NCBI GenBank assembly: GCA_026874595.1
Contig: CM049316.1
Span: 65,517,176 to 65,581,175, forward strand
Reading direction: 5' to 3'
Length of the DNA stretch: 64,000 nt
Source: Sipunculus nudus
Lineage: Eukaryota > Annelida > Sipuncula > Golfingiida > Sipunculidae
Part shown: positions 42,601 through 55,700 of the stretch, piece by piece
How the letters are laid out: each line of letters opens with the position of its first letter
Position numbering within the stretch: the first letter of the stretch is position 1
Program-made: the position numbers and the translations under genes
Notes under the pieces: model-generated
The model's input: the letters and a program-made list of their open reading frames with translations, nothing else
The model's database searches: none
Told to the model about the DNA's origin: nothing

Positions 42601-45600
42601 ATCTTATAGACCTAGAAGCTTCTAATGCAACATCCTGGGAGGTCTTGGCAAATCTCTTATGAAACCCGAAATTAGGTCATGGTGACCTACATTTTGTGAC
42701 CTACAGGCAAAAAACAGGATTTTGAGCACCCAGAAAGTCAGGCAGGGCACACATGTATTTGTTAAGCCTGAAACTTCTAATATAACCTTCTGAGACATCC
42801 TTGCCAAATGTCTGTAGAAAACTGAAATTAGGTCACCATGACCTATATTTTGCAACCTTTAGGAAAAGAAGTCATATAAGCACCCAGACAGTCAGACAAG
42901 CCAAATTGTATCCATTAGGCCTAGAATCTTTTAACATAAAATTCAGGGAGGTCCTAGTCAAGTGTCCTTGGAAAACTGAAATTAGATCATGGTGACCTAT
43001 ATTGTGTGACCTATGGGCTGACAAATGGTTTTGCCCACCCAGACAGACAAGGCACAAATTGTATCCACTAGCCCTAGACTCTTCTTACATGACATTCAGG
43101 GGAATCCTTGGCAATTCTATTTTGAAACCTGAAATTGAATCATGGTGACCTATGTTCTGCCAGCTATGGACCAGAAACATGATCTTGAGCACCTAGACAG
43201 ACAGGGTACAGATTGTATCTATTTTCCTTGAAACCTCTATTGTGAAAGCCAGGGGGGTCCTTGGCAGGTCTCATATGAATCTTGAAATTTTTATTTTCTG
43301 TCCATTTTTCAACAATATAACTTTAGCCATAGCTATTCTCACAGACAATATATAACATTAATAAAAAAACATGAGCACCCAGTCAAAATTTGCTGAGCAT
43401 CATGGCCCATGGACCACTTGTTTTGTGTATTGCATAAGGTAGTGACATCTGGTTACAAAGGAGCATAAAGCTCAGACTTAATGATATCTGTAAGCAAAAT
43501 TGGCATAATGAATTGGCAGAAAACAAACTGTGCCACAGTTATAGGATAATTAAGCAGGACTTTGGCTTTGAAAAGTATTTAAATACACTTAACCTCTCAG
43601 AGAGAAATGCCATGATTAAATTTCGGTGTGCAAATCACAAACTTCCATCTCATATTAGTCTTTTTAAACAAAAAAAACATTCTAGTCTATGCACATCATG
43701 TAATCTAAATACCCACGGTGATGAGTTTCATTATTTGTTTGAATGTACTGCCTTTAAGATGGAAAGATTCTGCCTAATACCAAAGTTTTACCTGACTAGA
43801 CCAAACACCTTAAAAATGCATCTGTTGTTCAATACTGAGGATCGATTACAACTATCAAACTTAGCTAAATTTGCAAAGAAAATCATGTCAGCATTAAATT
43901 AAAAATATTACTGCACTTGATACACCCAGGGAACATCCTATATATACACATTACAAATAATTATTTTAACATCTTAGTGTCAGTATTATTTTCAGATAGG
44001 TGTTCCTATCTTTATGCGGATGTTAGTATATTGGTATGTTGCATATTATCTTCTTTTTATACTTCGGTTAGAAATATGTGCTTTTGTCCTATATTGATTG
44101 TTATTGGTCATTCGATGACTATATAAAATTTGTTTTATATCACATGTGATCTTGCCATGTAAGAATTTCTTTATAATGTATTGCATGACTCTGTATACCC
44201 CGAAAGGGGTCCTTCTGAGTTGAATAAACTTCTATAAACTTCTATCTGGTGGTCAATACAGAAGCAATCTATATACGTATTTGTGGTAATGAGCCAAGGT
44301 GAAGGTTTGCAATGTCAAGCGGTGTGATCTTGTGCGACAGACCTGCAATGTGAGCATGCTGCCAGAAATTCAATTGTGTGCAGGTGGAAGGGCTAAATTG
44401 GTGTGCATTCTGTAAGTTTGGGCATATGACTGACGCTGAAAGCAAAAATTGCCCACCATCATGGCCCGTTTCTGTTGGTTTAGTGGGACAAACAGAAAGG
44501 AAAGATTTAGTAGTATATAGATAGATAGATAGATGGCCAATAGCATGAGGTGATACACATGTTGTGTGAATGAAATGATCCTATTTACTTTTGAGTCCTC
44601 TATATGCCCCCTGAGCAATATTAGACTATAAATCCAAACTTTACCATCACATGTTACTTTTTTTTTCTTTATTTGAGACATTCTTTGACTGTTTCTCTTT
44701 TTTTTCCAGTCTCCCTGATGAGCTGCTGATGCTCATCCTGAGTTTCCTGAGTCCAGGTGACCTGCTGATAGCTACCCAGGTCTGTCATCGGTGGTGGAAT
44801 CTGGCCAGTGATAAGTGAGTATATCACAGACAAATATTGTCAGTAATGTTCCATTCATGTTGCATTTTTGGTCAAGATGGCACTTCTCGCACATAAAAAA
44901 GGCTGCTATAAGAGCTATACTAATCATCAATATGTGATAGAACTCTGTAAATGCACTTCAGCAATGTTTTAGTTGGAGAAATCAATAGAAATGGAATATT
45001 AATGAATTGTCCACATATACCTTGTTTTTATACAGATACCCCTAAAACTTGATTTGTAAAACAAGACGGCAGTTGATCATTATGAAATACATGCATACTT
45101 TTCCTGCAGCATAAATGCCACTTGAGCTAACCTAATTAAAATTTTATTGTTATCCCACTTAATGGCAACCAAACAGCTTTGACCATCCAACTTATCACTT
45201 CCTGGTATCCTGCTTATTGAGTGCTTGTCTTTATCTTGCAGTGTAATATGGTACAAAATATACCAAAACCATGTCCAAAAGAAGGAAGGTGCTAAACCTG
45301 TCAGCGTTCCTGCCAGTATACCTCATGGCTTCTGGAAATCTGTATGTGTTCAAAGGTGAGATTCATGTTGACCAATCTTTAATTTTTTATGAAGAAATTA
45401 GCGATCATTTGTCAGTGTGTTTTGTGATTGAATTCAGTTTTCTGGATTGGCTGGTCTCTGCTGCTGGGGCAAATGCCGGTGCTTGGCCAGCTTGGGGCTT
45501 TTTGGGTGTGGGTGCTGTGGCTTTCCTTGGTCACTGATGCGGGTAAAACGGTGGTGGTCTCTCGAGGCTTCTTGCTTGGCTTGGTAGCATTACATCTATT

Positions 45601-48600
45601 GACTCCTTCAAAATCTCAAAATCATGCTCAAGGAACACACAGCGCTAGAGTCTTGACTACAGCAACCTGTTGCTTCTCGATGAATCTTTAATGCTGTCTC
45701 ACTGAATAAATGAAATTCTGTCTTTTTTTATCCAAAGAAAAAACATTGCAGATACTCTTACAAGGATCGATTATCTTTTCTTATGTTTCAGTTGACAGTT
45801 TTATTCAGTTTTAATAATAACTGGTCTCATTGGATACATCAGACACAGCAGAAGGGCTCAGTTACTTGCAGTGACTGTAAATTCAAACTATTTTGTCAGA
45901 TGCTGCCTTTCATGGGCTGGGGGCAGAGCACAGGACTCAAAGCTGGGAGATTCTAAGTTCTGATCTCTTCCTAAGAGCAGTCAGATTTTTTACGGCCCAG
46001 AGCCCTCTGCAGGCTTAATGGGAAGGCAGTGCCCCACAGCTGTGTATCACTCACAAAGTAGTACATATTTTGGGGGTTCCCTTGGGATACACCCAGGACA
46101 CTGGGCCTGGGTAACACCAGAATAAAAATAGCATTGTAACTTGCCTCCTTGGCCTGCCCTTGGGCAATGATTGCCCTGGCCACCACAAGGCGGTTGGTGG
46201 ACCCTTCCCCCTTTAGCACCCACTTAGATAAGGGTCAGTCCGGTTGTAGCATCAAGTGGAGACAGAAGATTTGGTTTGCTGATTTAAGTGTTATATTCTG
46301 TATTTCCAAGAGTGCTGCCCTGACATCCTCCTTGTTATGGGTGTCCACTTTTATGCCCAATTGTATGTACAGATCATATGCAGTTTGATGATTGTTAAAG
46401 TTTGGTGTTAAGTGTTATTTATAACTCTGTATACTTGTTGTGGTTCCTATAATCATCCAGGCAGATAGAAATACAAAATCCTGTCCTCAAAATTAGAAAT
46501 CCACTACAACATGATAGATAATGATTGCTACCATCCTGTCACATAGTCCCAAAATGAAAAGGGAATCTGCAGATGTACATACTAAGGTTAAAAATTTGTT
46601 AAAGACAGTATAAAAGAATTGAGATGGTTTCCTCCACACAAAAACTCCTAAAAAGATAAAATTTGTCAGCTTTTAAAGTATGTGGTTTTGTCTTCAAAGG
46701 TGGTTTATTAATCTACTTAAAGTCTTATGGTACCAGAAGAATACAGAATATTTCTCAAACTAGAGTGTAATGTGAAAATTGTGAGTCTTTTTGCAGTAAG
46801 TATAGTCGGATAGATAAACTTTTAAACTATTGGCAGGTAAGTTTTGCCTTGATCTTACATAGATTTGTTGGGTTAATAGATTCATTAAAATCTACAGGCT
46901 ACAAACCGTATAAATTTGGAAAACAATAAGGTGACGCTGAATACATAGCCCAATCATGCTGTTTTTATATCCTAGTGGTATTTGTAATCAAAACTATTGT
47001 ATTTTAATTACCTGTATTATTTGCTGATATTTGTATTGGTGTTTTTCATCTGTTTTAGGTGTTCCTCAGTGAATGTGAAGAAATATTTAAAACTGCTGAA
47101 AAAGAAGCATCCTTATACAGGGCTACCAGCAAACTGTAAAAAAATACTAAGGTCAGTAGTGTTCCTTCAAAACAGCATGCTGGTGTTGCTGTAGTCTGAT
47201 TCAGCAGTAGCTACAGACCTGTTGCACTCTAAACTTTGCCAATACATAACCCTGTGTCACCAAATTCTCTCCTCGGATAGATTCATTACCTGGGAGTAAT
47301 TATTACCACAGAGTACTTATTGACCCCTGCTTTATATCCCTCATTTCTCGAAACCACTCGTGCAGCTGCCATTTATCATACACACCAAACCTAGATGTCA
47401 CAGGTGGCATGTCAGAATTGACCTAACCACCACAGTTCATATGCCTTGCCCTTTTAACCCAGTTATGATAATTAGCCCCAAAAAGGCTCCTACACAGAAG
47501 GTTTTCCATGCCCATGGGTGCAAGAGCTGTTTACAAGACAGTAATTATTTCACAAAGGTCAATGATGTATAATGTCGCATTGACTGACGTCATCAGAGTC
47601 AACTGGAATCGCTATATCTCTGTTCTCCAGTGATGAATATATTGCAGTCATTGTGAACTGTGTTGCCATATATTCGATTATTTGTCTCATATGAATTACA
47701 TGCAAGGTAAGACATTATTATTCACGTGGTTGTCGGAGAAATGGCTCCTGCAACCTTTGGTCTAGAACTTTTTATACTGTCTGCTTTGTATAAAAAATAT
47801 CCCAGAAAACATGCCAACACAGGTACTGGTACAGACTACACATTATGTTTGGGAGAGTCACCCAAATTATGTTAATTTTGCGCTTGTTGGATGATTGACT
47901 GTTTACATTGCCAACGGTAACTTGATTGGTTGCTGGCAACTGCTCTGCTCATGATTATTCATTGAATGAATATGCAATTAAGGTCAAATATAGTTCATGG
48001 ATAGGTCAATTACGGGTATACATCTAGTTTTTGTAATGCACCCTTTCCTATGTCTCATGTTACATTGAATATAAACAAGTACTGGATCTCTTTATACTCA
48101 CCAGTATTATCTTGTTATAGTAAATTTACCCAATGGACTCTACTTTAATATGGTTGCATTTAATTTTTTTTGCAAAATCCTCTGCATGACCTCCATTATT
48201 CCTGCTGATATAAACATATTTGGTTGGATTATTTTGGTACCCTCCTAGCACATTATAAACACATAAAAATATAAATAAGATATATATATTTATATAAAGA
48301 TATAAATAAAATTAACAGCCTGTGTATGGTAAGATTGTTATTTTATCAAAATGTTTCAAGGGATTATCTTTAGTTAAAAGATAACAGATAGCAGTATAGG
48401 CTCCTTTAACTGGTCTGTTTATTTTTATTTTCAGTGCTGCTGACACAGGCTGGAAGCTTGGTCTGGTAGATGGTCAGGGGGAGGAGCACATGTTTAACTC
48501 CAGGGACGTCTTCTGGTTCAATATGTCCCTCACCATCAGGTGGTATGATCTACAGCTGCCACCTAGTGGCCAGGTGAAGAAGCTCAGAATCTATGCTGGT

Positions 48601-49707
48601 ACACCTTTGTTTAGAGATTCCTCAGGAAATCCATTAAAAGACAGGTGAGTCTCAGGTGTAATTGGATGGCATGCTTCAAAATACTGTGGTTAGCTTAATA
48701 TATGTGGGGTTAAAATTTTAGATTTTCACATTTTCATTGTTTCATGAGGGTACCATTTCACAATCTGCCCACAGCTTAAACTACACAAAGTATATTCATT
48801 ATAATATAAGTAAATTTAATTAAATAACCTGTATGGATATGGTAAAAAATTGGATGATGACTTAAGGCAATATAAAAAATGGACATTTCTTGTTCATTAT
48901 AGGTAGATTATTTGAAAGATTTGATATCATTTATTATAGTAATCTATGATTCATGAGTAAAATACAAGATTTATTATTATCTATATATATAAATATTTTT
49001 CTTTTTGAATTCCCTTTGATGGTGTAGCCTCTTATTCACGAGGGTTTTTCTTTTCGCCATAATTTCCCTTTCGTGAATAACACGAATTTGAAACCTTCAC
49101 AGACAAAAAGGCAACCACAGTATACAACACTATATCATTTTATTCATATCATACATATATATTTATATAATCATTTTTGCCCAAAATATTTATGTTATTC
49201 TTTTACACTGGTCCAACATGTATTATGGTTCCTTTAAAGATGTTTTTCCATGTGTGTGTATTTACATGTAAACATTCATCCTCACTCAGCCGACAATGCC
49301 ACCAACAGGCCATGGACCTTTCTTTTTAAGAAGAATAAAATCAAGTGAAGTAAAATTGTTTATAATAGGGATATGCAAAGTATAACACTAGCCAAAATAT
49401 TTGTTTCATCCAGACTAAAGAAGCACATCATTTTTAAGAAGTTATGCAAGCATGTACATGACAGTATTTTCAAAGTCCAAGATTTCTCTCACAAAGAAAA
49501 TAAGACAAATAAAAATTTTAATTCCATCAAATTAACAAAAATGCTGTCCAAATTTAGATTATGTTTAGATATGATGACTATTAATGTAATAGGCTCAGTC
49601 ACATAACAGAGCTGACCCTATCCGGTGCTGCCCTCTTTGGATCATGCGGTGTACTAATTGTATCCGCCAAAACGAAGTTTTGCGGATACTATGTTTTTGA
49701 CCGGGTT

Positions 49708-49744
<37 letters not shown>

Positions 49745-52700
49745 GTTCGTTTCCGGAGAACTCCTCTGAGACTACTGGACAGATTTTTCCGAAACTTACA
49801 CAAATTATCGGGTCACATGTGAACTGGTGCCTAACCAAGTGACCTTGACCTCTGACCTTTCGTCTCTGCCCAGCGTCCGTTTGTGCGTCTGTTTACACAC
49901 ATAAACCCATATATCTCGGGAACCGTTTGACCGATCCGGAAAAAAATTTTACACAAATGTAGCCCTGGGATAGCTTTATAACATACACAACAAAAGGTGG
50001 CGCCACCTGCAACCATGTTTGCACAGTGTCCATCTGTTCATCTGCCTGGGGTTAAAATCACTCATATCTCTGCAGTGGTTTGACTAATTCACCTAAAATT
50101 TGGCATGCATATACATCCTAGATAGCTTTCTCAATTTTATGACAGGTGGCGCCACCTACATTCACGTTAACGCTCCACACATAAACCCATATATCTCGGG
50201 AACCGTTTGACCGATCCGGAAAAAATTTTTACACAAATGTAGCCCTGGGATAGCTTTATAACATACACAACAAAAGGTGACGCCACCTGCAACCATGTTT
50301 GCACGGTGTCCATTTGTTCATCTGCCTGGGGTTAAAATCACTCATATCTCTGCAGTGGTTTGACTAATTCACCTAAAAATCGGCATGCATATACATCCTA
50401 GATAGCTTTCTTGATTTTATGACAGGTGGCGCCACCTACATTCACGTTAACGCTCCACACATAAACCCATATATCTCGGGAACCGTTTGACCGATCCGGA
50501 AAAAAATTTTACACAAATGTAGCCCTGGGATAGCTTTATAACATACACAACAAAAGATGGCGCCACCTGCAACCATGTTTGCACAGTGTCCATTTGTTCA
50601 TCTGCCTGGGGTTAAAATCACTCATATCTCTGCAATGGTTTGACTAATTCACCTAAAATTCGGCATGCATATACATCCTAGATAGCTTCCTTGATTTTAT
50701 GACAGGTGGCGCCACCTACATTCATGTTAACGCTGCAGACATCCAAGCTCATATCTCGGGAACCGTTTGACCGATCCGGAAAAAAATTTTACACAAATGT
50801 AGCCCTGGGATAGCTTTATAACATACACAACAAAAGGTGGCGCCACCTGCAACCATGTTTGCACAGCGTCCATCTGTTTGTCTGCTGTGGGATAAAATCA
50901 CTCATATCTCTGCAGTGGTTTGACTTTTCCACTTGAAATTTTGCATGTGTATATATCTTGGATAGTTTCTCGTTCAAATAACAGGTGGCGCCACCTACAA
51001 TCATGTTTATGTGGCAGAGATCCAATACTAATATTTTACATATGTAACTCTATATCCCCTTGCCACTCAATCCATGCCTCACTTCACCCGTCCTTCTCTG
51101 ATTTTGGCAGATACACGTAGTCGCTTGTTGACTACCCGTATTCTAGTTTAGTGATAGTTTTTAATATGGGATAAATCCTATTGATAGACCGCCGAATTTT
51201 GTATGGTATAAACTGTGTTTACCTCGTCATGATAGCTCTGGCTGCTCCATTTACGAAGATTATGTACTAATTGTATAAAAATTTGTGTTATGGCTTTCAA
51301 AATATACATCAGATACAGTGAAAGAGATGGTGTGTATATGTTTATTCCCATACCGTCGTTTGTGTTCCATGTCAGGTGAGTGAAAATAATTGAGTGTAAA
51401 TACAGAGAGTGAGACTAAGTTGGAACCTATAATAATTAATATTGAGCCAAATCAAGGTATACTGCCAGTCCTTGGGTAAAAACTTGCTTTAGGAGACAGA
51501 CAGTCGCTATAACTGATATAAACTTTGTCAGAGCTAACACTCATATGTCTCCTTAAATGCTTTAGTCAGGCACCGAATGACTAATTTCCAAGATAAGTTG
51601 TCCCTTTGGAAGAGTCCATTGTATATGTTCAGTGTGTATTGGTAGATGGAGTATCCTACAAAAGGATGTTTCATATGTTGCTGCAAATAGAGGGAAGCTC
51701 AGCTGGATAATTATACATCTTTGTGACTTTCACTGGAATTATTTTCATTTATTTTATATCTTACAGCCCATGTCGGTATTCATTGCTGCTTGAAGAAAAT
51801 ATGAATAACTCAGGAGTCACCAGGGGGCGCCCTGCTACAGCCTCTGATGACATGGTTAAGGTGTTTTCTTTACCGTCAGGACTTGTCATCACAGAGTGGA
51901 AGGTACTTTGTTGTCACATTCTGAGAACACATGCAGTATAACAGACCTGAGAATTGTTAGGGCCCTTAGATTTTATTTGATTATTAATTCTTTACCTTCG
52001 ATTCAATTCTTGATTCAGTTTTGATTTAAGTTGTAAATTTCAGACTTTTTAAAAGAATAAAATAATTTTAACAAAATAGAAGGGAGTAAATTTCAGAAAA
52101 TAAAAAAAATATTGCTCTCCCTCTGTTTGTGGGGGCAGTTAATGAATGGAGTTGCCAACCAGCCAATGCTTAAAGTAGATTAAGTGCACCTACATAATAA
52201 TGAGATTCCACCTCACAAACTGCTTTATCAAATTTGATAGCTTACAGAAGACTTAGGAAGGTATATGCAAAATAAATAAGAATAAAAATTAAGCAATTTG
52301 GAGATTAATAAGGATTACATTTAATCAAGGGCTTGCAATTCAATGCATCAATGTTTTGAATTATTGATGTTTTCATTCTGACATTAAAGATGCAATAAAG
52401 CTTGAATACTAAATAACTTTCTGTTTCCGTTGCAGGATGCGGGAAGCTTGGCCTTCATTTTATGCTGTCTCCATTTTCATCAGCTGGTAGAAAGATGTCT
52501 CCTTGGAACTAAGAAAGAGTAAGAATTCACCACTGAGCATTTTCATAACGAGAAGCATTTTTATTTTATGGCCATGCAGTGATTCTTTTTCTTACTGCAT
52601 CAATACACACACTGGAATTTTTAACATATTTTAATTTTCAGTTTGGTTTGTCAGTCTTTTCATTAGCAGTGAGCTGCAAGTTGTGCAAATAGCCTTATTT

Positions 52701-55700
52701 ACTTTGAAGTTAAGTAAAACCCACTTAATGACCACCTCAGTTTAGCAACCACCTCAAAATAATGACCACTTGTTCACAGTCCAAAATCGTTTTTGCTCTT
52801 TATATAAGACCTCTCTTAGATGACCACCTCGAAAATGCAACCCCTGTATTGAAGGCCGGATGGTGGTCGTAATTTCGAGGTTTTACTGTATTTTAACATA
52901 ATATCTTTAATTTATATTTGTAGTATCAGTTTATTCCTCTTAGTCCCTGGCTGTGGATTCAAAAGATGATCAAAACTGACTGTTTTCTAAAATTTCAAAA
53001 AATTGTATTATTATATGACACAAGTGATATGTTTATTGTGATTATTTTGTTTTCCTTTTATTGAACCACACTTATTCTCAATTTGTGATATAAGTGCACA
53101 AACGTATTCAAATTCCAACTAAAAATCACAATGTTTGGAGCTGTTTAAGATTATTTTCTTGTTCTTGCAGGTGTTATGCCATACCTCTTCACAAACCAGT
53201 TTTAGATGATTTAGACAGAAGATATGGTAAGTGCCAGGTAACTTGTAACAATTGTGTTTTAGAAATAAACTAGGTAAGAAGCTAGTCTGATAAAAAAACC
53301 TGATTAAAAAAACCCATAACTTTAGGTCTAAGTTTAAACACAGCTTGCTTCTGATACCTGGAAGACATTGATGTGGCTAATGACATTCATTATTAATCAG
53401 GAGCAATATTATGTCTATAATATTCTTTCACACTATCAGTTCACTTTTGCTTAATGCAAAAGTTTCCTGGCAACACCATCCAAGCAAATGGTCTCAGTAT
53501 CCTCACCTGAGCTCTTTAATACCTTACTATGGTTCTGTGTGTTAGTAAACACAGTCCACATGTGTCAGTTTACAATAACAAGGCTTCATGACCGGAGGTC
53601 TGATTTTGCTTATGCATGACAGATCCCAAACAAAGAGTAGTCCAAACTAGTCCATACATGAACCTTCATGTCCTCTGATATGTCTCTGCTAGACAGATAT
53701 TACAGTCCATAGGCCAAATGTAAATGTCACAACAGATTTTTACAATAGGTCCATGGGCCTCAGCTGAAATGACATAAGTAGCATGATGTGCACTCGTGTA
53801 TTGGGCATCCAAATGTTTTTACTACTTTAAGAACCCCTTTGGGACGGACACCCTGCTATTCATGAAAACGGACACTTTTTGTGAACAGTAAAAATCACTC
53901 CTGCTAAAGGACACCTAACACCTGGAATGGCCGGTTGCATGTACAAATATGTTGTATCAGCAAAATTATTCTCCTTCTGGTAATTGCCACTTTAAAATGA
54001 TCTCATTTTATTTTTGCTCCATTAACCGCCAAGTTTGTAATCTGTGACTTTTATATATGTTTGTATATATTATTAAAGAAACCGTTGCCCAAAAAGTGAC
54101 AGTATTGTGGAGTGTTCATTATGCAGAAGTTTCACTGATCTTAGCGACATTATCATCCTTTTTTCAGGCCACATTTTTCTCTCACAGGCCAGGACTGCTT
54201 TCAGTCAATGTTGTTCCATATGTTATCCAACAAATAACAATGTTCACGGAACTCCAGCATAAATTATGAAAAATGTAAAAAAAAAACAAGTAATAAAATG
54301 TATTACCATGTAATATTGATGTTGAACCTAGCAATATGGGGAAACATCTTTTTCATGGATGGCCTGACTCTCTCTGGGGGTGACACCCCGCTACAACAAA
54401 CAAATTGTTCGATCCCGTGACTGTCCAGAATAAAGGGGTTTCACTTATTACATTTTTTCCTAAGTCAGGGTATCTCCTAATTGTTAGGTGCTGTGGCCAA
54501 AGTGATTTTAATGAGTCTCACGTGCTGTGTTTTTGTTGACGCCTGTGATCAAGCTTGGTCCACTGTTTTAACACTTGTGTACACTGAGGAGTGGGGCAAC
54601 TGTTTCAATACAATGTATTGGCTGGTACCATTTCATTAGATAAGGGAAGGTGCTTTTTTGTGTCAATTCAACATGTTTTTACGTGATCAGGTCCCTTTAA
54701 AGAGTTAGATGTCAGAGCTGAAGATCTCAATTTGAACCCAACCAGGACCTCAAAGGTTCTTCTGGTGCAATCTCAGTAAATCACAACCCAAAAGGCTTAA
54801 TAATAACATATCAGTCTTATTATAAACCCTGCACAAAGCTAGGGTTATCTTTCTCACTTGATTCTGTGTGTGTGTGTGCAAGATATCTTATGAAAGGTAT
54901 CACGGATGTGTTTGAAATTTATCATAAAGGTTGGTATTGTGAAAATCTTCAAGATGTGTTATTTTGGTGTAAATCCAACAGTAAATAACCTCTGAATGAG
55001 TGTTGTATGATTTTTATAGGATTTTTATAGCACATATGTTTACAGAGGGATGTTGCAAGTGCTGATATCTCCATCTATTGAGTGGGAGTCGTGACATCAC
55101 AGAGGACAATGAAGTCACTCCACATGTACTTGCCATTTTCCTAAAAGGTTTCAGTAAATCAACGTACAGCATGGGGGCCATGGTTGTTGTTTGTTATGTT
55201 TATAGTCAAGGGCGGGCAAGTAACCACGATGTCCACTGGTGTTTTTCAATTATGTGAATGAAAAGTTCCCTGGAATAACACAGGTTTAATTAACATTCCA
55301 GGCACCAACTTTGGACACTATCTTAAGTGCAGGGTTTGCGTCCCCATTTTGGGCTTTTTTTTAAAGGTTACCTTTGTCCTCATTCAGTAGACAGTGCCAA
55401 CAACAGGCCATGGTACACTCATAGAAATAAAGTTGTCTTAGTGTGTCAATATGAATATTTGATTTTTTGTTGTTTCAGGTTTACACAGTTACTCCTGTAC
55501 CATAGAGATTAGAAACAGCAGACAAAGCGTCTGGAGCCAACAGTTCCTGAATCTGCATTGTCATCAAGATCACTTTAGTGAGTTCCCTTGGCTCTTATCC
55601 TTGTCCATGTTTGTGTGTGTGCTTGTATGCATGTATGTACCTTTGTGTGATTTTGCCTTTGCATATACAGTGGAACCTCTCCTTAAAGGCACCTCTGTAC

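Noticed and set aside
41639-43057. Several short open frames repeating SHNIGHHDLIS-like strings
   Set aside because: They are translations of the 157-bp tandem core of HINE copy C.
45271-45691. Open frames of 87-88 codons overlapping FBXO15 exon 4
   Set aside because: Wrong frame relative to the splice-supported exon or running into the intron; the exon frame joins correctly to its neighbours.
49908-51000. Regular direct repeats that might suggest a CRISPR-like array
   Set aside because: 280-bp period, eukaryotic intron, terminal hairpins of a mobile element; no spacers or cas genes.
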